This document shows, piece by piece, positions 21,301 to 30,920 of a stretch of 64,000 nucleotides of DNA. Made by a program: the position numbers and the translations under genes. Source of the stretch: Apoderus coryli (lineage: Eukaryota > Arthropoda > Insecta > Coleoptera > Attelabidae); the NCBI GenBank assembly GCA_911728435.2, contig OU452213.1, forward strand, positions 1,157,834-1,221,833, written 5' to 3'. The stretch's first letter is position 1. Each line of letters begins with the position of its first letter. The notes below the pieces were generated by a model. The model did not search any database, was not told the DNA's origin, and saw nothing but the letters and a program-made list of their open reading frames with translations.

Positions 21301-23668
21301 CTAGAATTCCGCATCACAAATCCCAATACTTTATGACCATTCTGAGACATTCGGCATATGTGTTCATTAAAGTCAACAGACTCTGAAAAGTGAACACCCA
21401 AGTCTTTTATTTTGTCCACATATTTCAACTGATCACCATCCATCGTGTACCGACTAGGAAATCTATTCCTCTTGCGAAAGAAGCTAATAAATGAACACTT
21501 ATTGATATTGAATTTCAAATTATTATACACAGACCACTGCCACAGCGCATCAACATCGCGCTGCCAATATTCAACATCGGCCTCGCACGAAATTCTTCTA
21601 TAAATCATCCGCAAATAGATTAGCCATCGAAAACTTCAATACATCACTGATATCGTTGACAAAAATATTAAACAATAATGGGGCACAATGGGACCCCTGC
21701 GGGACTCCTGATGTTACTGGAAACTCATGACTTTTGTGATTCATGATCTTTACTACCTGTGTACGCCCCCTCAAAAATCTTTCCAACCAAGATAAGGCAT
21801 GGTCAGAAAATCCGAACACTCCCAGCTTTGCCAACAAAACATCAAAGTTCACCTATCAAATGCTTTGGCGAAGTCGGTATACACCGAATCCACCTGATAA
21901 CCTCCACTCACAGCATCCAATATATCAAGTTCATAAGAAATCAAATTCGTAACTGTAGATTTTTTTCTACAGAAACCGTGTTGACCCTCTTTAATGAGAC
22001 CTCTGCATTTCCATTCAAGTTGATCGAACAGAAGGCCATCGAATAACTTCGCTACTGCAGATTGATTGCAAACTCCTCTGTAATTCGAGATGTCTTCAGA
22101 GGCACCAGATTTGTATATAGGTATCACATAGCTAGTTTTCCAGGCGTCTGGAAATTTCTCTTGATCCAATGACATGCTGTACAGTCTCTGAAGAGGCACC
22201 GTCACAGTATGTATGCAACTCTTAAGCAAGTAATTAGGTATGTTGTCTGGACCAACGGTAGTTTTATTAGGGATTCTAAGGATTTTGTCATACACCTCGC
22301 CTACAGAAATACCATCCAATGTGATGTTTCCCGAATTGATACCAGAAAATTCCCCAACATTACACGCAGATCCATCATAAACGCTGGAGAAAAACTGAGC
22401 GAAGAGATTTGAGATGTCGGGACCCGTACCAGCCACCTAATCGTTAAAAAACATTGATCTTGGAAGACCATTGTTATTTCTCTTATTATTAATAAAATGC
22501 CAAAAGTGACGAGGATTGTTGCCAATATTTGTCTCCAAATGTGCGACAAATGATTTCTAACATTCTTTAGACTTGGCCTTACATTGTGTTCGTAACCTAA
22601 CAAATTCCCAATACAGTGCCTCGTCACTAGTTTCTTGATACCTTTTATGCGCCTCCTTCTTTAAACACACTAAGTGCTAGTTCTGCACTGAAATATTTGG
22701 GGAAACTTGATCTCTTGATGCACCTCAGAGGCACATACACACTGACACACTAATTCAGGGCAGAGTAAAATAAGTCAACAGCCTCATTAATATCTCTTCC
22801 CTCAAAGACATCCGCCCATACTATCGATGCTAAATAATCATTAATAGCCTCATAGTTTGCTTTCCTAAAATCACGATAAAACTCTTCACACTCGATATGC
22901 ATTACTATGTACATGTAGATGATACGTGTTTACATGTGTCTACTGTTGTGTATCCTATTGTGCTTAAATGCAGGCCGATATTTGTAGATGGGCAACGACT
23001 ATGGTACTCTGACGAACTCATAACAGAAGCGAAACGAATTCGACAGTATCTGTCGACCCATGCCTCGGTCTGGTTCTATTGAATTAGACTGGGGCCCTGC
23101 TAAATTAAACAAAATTCCTTGTGTAGGTAAAACCAACATTTTAGTCTGCTTTGCCACGAAATTATTTTCGTTTAGCTATATATTTGAATTAATTGTGTTT
23201 TAAAAGGTAAACCAATTGAAGAGTACCGAAGACAGTTGGGTAGTTTTGGTGTCACTGGTGATTTAGCCTTACAAACTGTTTCAAGTCTCTCTGGAGGTCA
23301 AAAGTCTCGCGTCGCATTCGCTAGAATGTGTATGGGCAATCCGAATTTCCTGGTACTTGATGAACCTACGAATCATTTGGATATTGAGACCATAGAAGCT
23401 TTAGGAAAGGCGATTACCAAATTTACGGTAAGGTGCAATTCGGGTTTTATTCAGTATGCCTAATATGCTAGGCAAGTCTGGTGAGTAACGTTGTTCTTCT
23501 TGCATTTGTTAGGGTGGAGTGATACTGGTTTCGCACGACGAACGCCTCATCAGGATGGTATGTAATGAGTTATGGGTGTGCGGTAATGGTTCAGTGAAGA
23601 GTATAGAGGGTGGATTCGATGAGTATAGGAAAATTGTGGAAAAAGAACTGGAAGCAGCTGCTTCATAA
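18388..23668 (+). CDS. ABCF3: ABCF3 (GCN20-type ABC-F ATPase)
   Basis: Thirteen exons assembled in frame: 18388-18463, 18517-18625, 18686-18860, 18934-19154, 19210-19366, 19437-19543, 19601-19801, 19857-20039, 20103-20276, 20330-20507, 20565-20745, 23207-23427 and 23513-23668; 2,139 nt, 712 aa, close to the usual ~709. The N-terminus ([20 protein letters not shown]) matches the ABCF3/GCN20 N-domain. First ATPase: Walker [10 protein letters not shown], signature [12 protein letters not shown], Walker [14 protein letters not shown]. Second: Walker A GDNGAGKT, signature [12 protein letters not shown], Walker [14 protein letters not shown]-loop VSHDE. No transmembrane domain. ABC-F proteins of this type act on the ribosome and in GCN1/GCN2 signalling. 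Intron 1 appears to use a GC donor (aag|gcatgt). Intron 11 (2.46 kb) is inflated by a LINE between inverted repeats. AATAAA at 23721. Confidence 0.95.
20809..21052 (+). repeat. Left arm of a long inverted repeat in ABCF3 intron 11
   Basis: gaaaataatttcgtggcaaa at 20809 pairs with the end of the right arm at 23169. Over about 244 bp the two arms differ by scattered substitutions and two small indels (the right arm is 10 bp longer). The arm ends at catcta, immediately before the T-rich tail of the LINE. Confidence 0.85.
21053..22895 (-). mobile_element. 5'-truncated, frameshifted non-LTR retrotransposon (Jockey/CR1 group)
   Basis: Minus-strand reverse-transcriptase frames at 21849-22436, 21598-21852 and 21084-21614 form one decayed ORF2. 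Recognisable RT motifs are [37 protein letters not shown] and NLFADDL (catalytic DD kept), then the thumb/C-terminal region ([12 protein letters not shown]...[12 protein letters not shown]). Stops and frame changes separate the pieces. The 3' end carries an A-rich tail (T-rich on plus, 21053-21080). The endonuclease is missing. Closely related in motif wording to the long copy at 53433-56117. It sits between the inverted arms, as if inserted into the loop of an older foldback element. Confidence 0.85.
22896..23169 (-). repeat. Right arm of the inverted repeat in ABCF3 intron 11
   Basis: 22916-23169 is the reverse complement of 20809-21052. A third, direct-orientation copy of this arm (from gatatgcattactatgtac onward) occurs at about 27017-27243. 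A 13-bp word gtttagctatata flanks the element on both sides (20765-20777 and 23170-23183), a possible target duplication. Confidence 0.8.
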
Positions 23669-24009
23669 TATTTATAGACAAATTAAAATATTTTTTTTGT
23701 ATTTTCGCTTTTTAGAATCAAATAAAACTATTATAATATCTACCGAAGTAATAATATTATAATTTATATAAAAAAAACTAATTCAGATTGTGTTAATAAG
23801 TAATAATAGTTGTTTTGTTTTTATATAGGTAAATTATTATCGAAATAAAAATAATTTATATTATTTATATTTTGGTAACTAGTTTTTTCTGAAACCTGGG
23901 GGCATTAGGCTGGTCGTCGATTGGATCCTTAGTCGTACGACTCTAGTCGACTGCATCTCGTTCATTCGGAACGATTTCAGTCTGGTAAACCCAAAAGAAA
24001 GGTCATTTC

Positions 24010-26400
24010 TTTATAGGTAGATTTGGAGTGGGAGATCGTAATGAGCGAAGTGATCGCCTTGTACAATTTTGTCAAGAAAATAACTTTGTTGTGACAAATA
24101 CCTTTTTTAAACTACCCAAGAGAAGACTATACACTTGGAAATCCCCAGCAGATGGACACAATGGGGCGATAGTTCGAAATCAAATAGATTACATTCTCAT
24201 TAAGGTATCGAAATCGGTTAAAGCATATCCCGGTGCGGATGTTGGGTCAGACCATAATCCGCTAATTTCCTGCGTCCAAGTAAATCTTAAGCGAACTAGA
24301 AAGCCGCGTGGCACTGCAAGGTTAGACACGAAGAATCTTAAAGAGGAGACCATTAAAGAAGGTGTCCAACAAGCAATACATTCCAACCTTGCGAAAGTTA
24401 ACCTTGAATCCGAAGACATTGACAATCAATGGGAATCCCTCAAAACCTGCATTTTTTCCCCCTGCCAAGAGTTACTAGCACCTTCTAAAATGATAAATAA
24501 AGAATGGATTGCTCAGGAAATTTTATTTCTGATGGACCAACGAAGGAAATACAAGAACAACGAAACAAAAACCCAGAAAAAGATAAGAACAAAAATAAGG
24601 GTAGCAAAAGAACGTTTCTATGAAGAAAAATGCAAGGAAATAGAAGAGCTACAACGCAGATTTGACTTGTATAACCTACATAAGAAGATAAAAGAATTGG
24701 CAGGTCTCGGAAAAGGAAAGATTACTACAATTCTCTTAGATAAAAATGGGAAAACACTATCAAACACAGAAGACAAACTGAAGAGATGGCAGGAATATAT
24801 AAAAGACCTTTTCGACGATGTGAGAAATATCACATCCGTAGCTAGGGTAGGACTGGAAAACACAGGTCCCGAAATCACGAAGGACGAAGTCACCCACACA
24901 CTAAACAACATGAGCAACGGTAAATCTCCTGGCCCCGACGGAATTCCTATCGACATTCTTAAGATCATAAGTGATCAAGATATGGATGTCGTGGTGAGAC
25001 TCTTGAACAGCGTCTATGAGTCTGGAAAACTACCAAAGGAATGGCTCTCATCAGTCTTCATATGTTTACCGAAAAAATCGGGTGCAAAAGAGTGCAGTGA
25101 CCACCGTACCATAAGCCTCATGTCCCACACTTTGAAACTACTGTTAAAAATTATACTCAACCGCATCCACCAGAAACTCGATCTGGATATAAGTGACAGT
25201 CAGTTTGGCTTTTGCAAAGGATTAGGTACAGGAGAAGCACAATTCGCATTCAACGTAATAGTGCAGCGATGCCTAGATGTTAATCAGGACATATATGCCT
25301 GCTTCATCGACTATAATGAGGCGGTTGACAGGGTCCGCCACGACCAGTTGATGGAAATATTACAATGTAAAAACCTAGACCACCAAGACCTGCAAATCAT
25401 CTCAAATCTCTATTACAACCAAAATGCCATCGTCAAAGTAGATCAACAAAATTCTGGCACCATCTCAATAAAGAGAGGTGTACGTCAAGGTTGTGTTCTG
25501 TCACCTATTTTGTTTAATGCCTACTCTGAAGAGATTCTAAAAAGGGCAATGGAAAATGACAGTGCAGGAATAAAAGTAAATGGAGTGCCTATAGTTGTTC
25601 TAAGATACGCTGATGATACCGTAATTTTAACGGAAAACCTGGAAGATCTACAAAGAATCATGGACAAACTTGTTCGATATAGCGAAGAATACGGCCTTAC
25701 ACTCAACGTAAACAAAACAAAGTTCATGAAAATAACAAAGAAGGCCCAGACTAACAACGAACAGATAATCGTCAAAGGTGAACCCATCGAACAGGTAGAG
25801 AAGTATACTTATCTTGGAACAACAGTTACTTGTAATAACGACTACACGAAAGAAATAAAAGCACGCATAGAAATAGCAAGGTCCAATTTCAATAGCATGA
25901 AAAGAGTTTTGTGCAATAGAGGTCTAAGCCTAAAACTGAGACAGAGACTAGTTAGATGTTATGTTTTTGCCACTCTGCTTTATGGCGTCAAGGCATGGAC
26001 TCTGAACGCAGAAATAATTAACCAAAAGACTAGAAGCTTTTGAAATGTGGGTGTACAGAAGAGTACTGAAGGTGTCATGGGTTGATCTGATAACTAACTT
26101 AGAAATACTTGAGCGACTAAACATAGAAAGAGAGTTGTTAATAACAATTAAAAGCAGAAAACTGCAGTATCTCGGCCATGTGACTCGTGGACCAAGATAC
26201 GCCTTACTTCAATTAATAATGCAGGGAAGGATCCAAGGTACAAGAAGCGTGGGTATAAGAAGGATATCCTGGTTGAAAAACTTGAGAGAGTGGTTTGTAT
26301 GTTCCTCGCTAGAGCTTTTTAGAGCAGCTGCATCCAAAATAAGAATTGCCATGATGATCGCCAATCTTCGTCGCGGAGATGGCACCTAGAGAGAGAGAGT
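24010..26400 (+). mobile_element. RTE-clade LINE, 5'-truncated, one frameshift
   Basis: The frame opens at GRFGVGDRNERSDRLVQFCQ, the middle of an AP-endonuclease, with the catalytic SDHNPL segment present (DVGSDHNPLISC), then a linker and an RT domain: SPGPDGIPIDILK, EWLSSVFICLPKK, RGVRQGCVLSPILFN, LRYADDTVIL. The usual FIDYxKAFD motif is altered to FIDYNEAVD. A single-base frameshift near 26030-26043 moves the C-terminus (26045-26389, KSRKLQYLGHVTRG...MMIANLRRGDGT) into another frame. The coding region runs directly into a (GA)n tail at 26389-26400, characteristic of RTE elements. The wording matches the copies at 43640-44931 and 49850-51631. Confidence 0.88.
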
Positions 26401-26960
26401 ATAAATGGGACATTTGTTCTGGCTCGCTCATTATAAAATGCAATAGAACTTCTAGCATTGATACGCGGAACCAACAGAGATACCTTTTCCAGTAGTTCAG
26501 GGCACACTACATCAATATTGAATATCTTATATAGAAAACTTATACTAAACAAATTTTCCGCGATCCGGGTAAGTTCCATCAATCAGCACAAACATTTTAA
26601 AAATTTACGCTGAACTTTCTCAATCATTTGAATATCACAGTCATAGCAGGCGTACCAGACCAAAGAGCAATACTCAAGCTTGGATCTTACATATGCAAAA
26701 TATAGAGTATTCAAAGTAACGACACTCTCGAAATATTTGCTGTTTCTAACAATAAACCCATAAACTTTGGTCGCACCAGCTACAGATATAATATGTTCCT
26801 TGAAAGTGAAATGCATGTCAAAAGTAACTTCAAGATCTTTAATAGACTCCTTTCGATTAAGAATTACTCCATTTACATTATAATAAAAGATGGTCGGGGA
26901 ATGTTTTGATAATAGTGATTAAAATGTACTTTGGAAAACTCTTACGTTATTGCTGATTAA
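26401..26960 (-). pseudogene. Remnant of a second Jockey/CR1-group LINE
   Basis: Minus-strand frames 26583-26816 and 26319-26582 encode the C-terminal RT region: GFIVRNSKYFESV, LYFAYVRSKLEYCSLVWYAC, IEKVQRKFLKCLC. No catalytic core remains. The plus-strand RTE copy ends exactly at its left border, so the RTE probably inserted into or beside it. Confidence 0.7.
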
Positions 26961-27016
26961 GAACTTTTCAATAAAATGCTGTTAATTTTTATGAAAAATA
27001 ATTCTGCATGGTATAG

Positions 27017-27243
27017 GATATACATTACTATGTACATGTAGATGGTACGTGTTTACATGTGTCTACTGTTGTGTATCCTATTGTGCTTAAATGCAGGCCG
27101 ATATTTGTAGATAGGCAACGACTATGGGACTCTGACGAGCTCATAACAAGAGCGAAACGAATTCGTCAATATCTGTCGACCCATGCCTCGGTCTGGTTCT
27201 ATTGAATTAGACTGGGGCCCTGTTAAATTAAACAAAATTCCTC
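27017..27243 (+). repeat. Third copy of the ABCF3-intron inverted-repeat arm
   Basis: 27017-27243 closely repeats 22894-23120 in the same orientation (shared words: tacatgtagatg, gtttacatgtgtctactgtt, gcttaaatgcaggccgatat, tcggtctggttctattgaat). It stops at aaaattcct; no matching inverted partner was found nearby. Confidence 0.8.
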
Positions 27244-27720
27244 GAACAATGAAAAAACCCGCACTAGAGCCATGGAAGTTTTGTTATGCTAAGACTCAAA
27301 ACTGTATTAAGAAGTGGGGAGAAGTCTGCTCTCATCGCTATCGAGAGGCAGTCGACAGAGCGTCACCAGACACCTCCTCAGTTTATTTTCAACAAATATT
27401 ACGCCATGCAAACTAGCTCAGAAGGTAACGATGGCCAATATTTGAGTCTATTAGGGTGGCACCCGAATGTCGTCGTCTTTTTCATTAAATCAGGGTGGGA
27501 GATAACCTCAGGAACTGCGTTGGCTCGCAGAGGATGCAAATGGGGTCAATAAAAAGATACGGCACACTATACGTGTAGATTTAGTTAATATCAGAACTTA
27601 AAGACGAATCAATTCCATCGGTTTGACCATTTATTATCAATAACAACTACAAATTTTAAAAACACAGAACACTTCCTGTATTACAAAACAGAATACAAAA
27701 TAAACATTACAAAATAAATA
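27244..27720. other. Unassigned segment next to the repeat arm
   Basis: Less AT-rich than its surroundings and open in more than one plus-strand frame (27183-27416, 27286-27552), but neither frame resembles a known protein. The boundary with the repeat arm is sharp at 27243, so it may be part of the same mobile element. Confidence 0.3.
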
Positions 27721-27722
27721 AA

Positions 27723-28688
27723 TTAAATTTGTTTGTGTAACCAATTTGTTAAAGCATCTATATCCGCACCAGTTGTACCATTTTTATTCATTGCGAAACA
27801 TTCAGCAACCTCAATTTGGCAATGTAGGGCTCCTAGATCGATATCGTTATCTGGATCGCCTAAATAAACAGTTTTCTTCACCAACTTTGGGTCTACAGAC
27901 TCTAATTGACTTGATTTAGTTACACGCAGAGTATTCCTAAAAATGCATGCATAAATAGTACTTAAACAAGTACAATTTTCCAACTGAACTTACAATTCCT
28001 TTTCTAAGATGGATTTGACAACATTACATCCCTTAACTAACGGAAGATCCTGCTTGTTACACAAAACCAATATACTCGGGCTATTATTCACTATAACAGG
28101 ATCAGTTAAAATGTTGTAAAAGAATTCAGCAGCATCACGAATATCTTGTTGAATCGTTTGTGAATCAATTACGAAAACGATTGCTTTTGCTTGCGTTTTG
28201 TACTGGTCAAAGAAATGATTTCGTAAACGTTCGTGGCCAGGTATATCGATAATTTTCACTACACCCTAATAAAGAAAAAAAATCATGAAACTTTTGAGAT
28301 TATAACAATCAAATTACCATTACCTTGTTGTTTCGGTATTCTTCTATGTTTTCTTTAATTGATGTATGTGTTTTAATGTTCGCATTGTGGAGTAATTGCG
28401 AAAATATCAGGGTCTTGCCACTGTCACATAAACCAGTTAATAAAACACTATTTCTACTAGTTTTACTCTTTTTGTAAATCAAAAATATCACTAAAACATT
28501 AATTAAAACGCGTTGAATTATCAGAAATTTGTAGATTTAATAAATAAAACCAATTTCGTTTCGAGGTAACATATGGGTTAATGTTTAAGCATATTGTACA
28601 TTATCTCCAACTTACCTACGGATATTATTACAGCAATAATTGCTAGAAGGATTTCATAATTTACTGTTTCGTTGCTAGCATTATCCAT
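27723..28688 (-). CDS. SRPRB: Signal recognition particle receptor subunit beta
   Basis: Four minus-strand exons: 28616-28688, 28324-28490, 27994-28265 and 27723-27936 (241 aa). An N-terminal transmembrane helix (YEILLAIIAVIISVGVIFLI) spans exons 1-2. The small-GTPase fold follows: P-loop LLTGLCDSGKTLIFSQL, G3 IIDIPGHERLR, G4 LVLCNKQDL. The C-terminal region ends GADIDALTNWLHKQI. This is the ER-membrane GTPase that anchors the SRP receptor alpha subunit for cotranslational targeting. Length and motif order fit the family. AATAAA (minus) at 27630-27635. The start ATG is preceded by cagct and gives the expected short lumenal tail MDNASNETVN. Confidence 0.93.
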
Positions 28689-30740
28689 AGCTGAAAATCA
28701 GATAATTAGTTTACAATTTAATAAAAATTCAATGTTGATAGCCCCAGACTATTTGACATTTGAGGTTATAGTTAAATCCTAATGGCTGTTATACATATTA
28801 AATTGTCTTTTCTCCTAGCAGCAGGTTGCAACTTATGCAAATATCTTCATGATGTATTCCCTGCAGATTTTAGATCATTGTAGAAATATCCTATTGTGTG
28901 TTTTGAACGAATTTAAATTTATTTCGTTTACCACTTTATCCAGATAATGATATAATCCTGCAGTATTTACTGGCAAATGGATCTATGATATGATTTAAAG
29001 GAACGCGCAATAAACTGAAGCGCGTGAAAACTTATGTTAAAATAAATACTACTGATTTTGAAATTTTCTATATTAAAAAATGTAGATAAACGGAATATAT
29101 CGATAATGTTTATATAAAGTTTCTCTATTTTAACGAGATAAGCAACTGTGTTATGTGAAATGCCCTTTAGAGGCAGTACTTTAGACAGTAGAATGACATA
29201 TGTTATAACAGTTGACATTCGACGGTTTTTATAAATTATCTACTTCAAGAATTCAAGATACTGTATTTTATCGTGTGAAATTTTATTTTCTTAATTTTTT
29301 TAAACTCCGATTTGGTAAGACGTGTTAGTATTACATGTTTCGGTGTACTTACGATTCTAATAGACTTAAACTTTGCGTGGTGACTAGCAAAGGGAGCCTT
29401 GATGCTGATATTCAGTCTCATGAATCGCGTCCATCTTCGTTAGGTGTGTTGTTAGTGTCGGGTCGTTGTTTCAGTGTAAAAACTTTTTCAAATGTGTGTT
29501 TGTTGGACGATGTTTATTCCGAAGGTGGCTTATTGGATGAATGAGCTTAGGTGTTCAGTGGCCGATCCAGACCAGTGATTGAAAGTACCTACCAGACCGG
29601 ATGACCTGTTCTGCGTAAGTTAAGTTCACTTTGATTTTTGTTTTGTTTATTATTACCTATTGTTTGTGTTTTTTTTTTATTACTATGATTATTGTTGTTG
29701 GTAAGTCTAACACGGGTCCTTAAATTATAAAGATTCTATAGCGGTTTTGCAGCTGTAGATAATTCAATGAGGCCCCATTTGCTTCATTAATTATTGTAAT
29801 GTAAATCTCTTTGTAATCTGTACTTATATTAGATCAAAATTATGCAAATATTCATATTTTTTAATTACCAATGCCAGAGAGGCATATTTACGCTTAAAAA
29901 TTAATTTAATATGGAAATTTATGTTAAATCATTTTTGTTGCCCAGAGCTTGAATTTTACGTATAGCGCAAATAGTTGTTGTTGTTGAAATGCTACATTTA
30001 CAGACGGGAAACAATTTAATTAAAATATTCAAATCTGTTGCACATTTTGAATAAAAATCAATTTATTCAAATCATCTTTATTTACTTAAATATAGGATTT
30101 ATATTTACAAAATAAACTTATTACAATTTATTTAATATAGGTAATAAACTAAATAATTGACAGTTTAATAAAACAATACAAGGTACAGTTTTGAATTGTC
30201 CTAATTTAAAATGCTCTTGCAAATTCATTTATACATCCCAAGCTGCGTCAAAGTGACTAAAAAATACGTACAGAAACACTTGAGGATGATTTTCTAAGTT
30301 TGTATTGAACATATAAACTAATAAAGAACTAATTTTACAACAAAATTGTTAATAAAAAAGGGTTGACAAACTTCAATTGACAGCAATGTCTTGCCGCCAT
30401 CTTGAAAGACGCTACTACCACAGCTAACTTTCCTTAACAGTAGGCTGTGGACACAAACATTATAGGTACAGCATACACACGGTGCTTGTTTACGCAAAAT
30501 ATTATTATTGCAGTTCACATGCGCTGGGCTTTGGCGCCTACAATATTACATGATATTATTTAAAAAATGCAAGTAAACCTCAATGTCAACGAGTTTGTCG
30601 GGTTAGTATGAACGAATTGTAACAAATAAAATAATGTGTCTACATATTGGAAATGATCCACAAAAATCTGAAAAACTTACATGTTATATAGTTTTTTCTT
30701 TTACAAAAATGGAAAACGAAAATAGTACAAATAAAATTAA
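28689..30740. other. Intergenic region between SRPRB and the GPCR 3' end
   Basis: AT-rich, without recognisable coding exons. Open frames at 28967-29218, 29335-29544 and 30318-30518 have no family features. No repeats with clear ends were found. Confidence 0.5.
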
Positions 30741-30754
30741 TATTTCGTTGCATC

Positions 30755-30760
30755 TTTATT
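30755..30760 (-). promoter_or_regulatory. Polyadenylation signal of the class B GPCR
   Basis: TTTATT on plus (AATAAA on minus), about 160 bp beyond the stop codon at 30921. Confidence 0.55.
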
Positions 30761-30920
30761 TATTAAAAACATAATATGTATAAGGTACTGTTATCTAAAC
30801 ATAACCTACAACGTTTTGAGCATCATTTGGTTCTACTTCAGTGGGTTGGTTTCGAATAAAAACGCTCGATGTACGCCTGGCTTGAATCCACTGGGAAGCA
30901 CGTCGTCCTAGGGCGCTTAG

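Noticed and set aside
24189..25787. Minus-strand frames opposite the RTE reverse transcriptase
   Set aside because: Antisense shadows of the RTE ORF, which carries all RT motifs.
28967..29218. 83-aa minus-strand frame
   Set aside because: Low-complexity hydrophobic/Ile-rich translation of AT-rich DNA, no context.
29335..29544. 69-aa frame that could be a first coding exon
   Set aside because: No strong donor in frame and no downstream exons recognisable.
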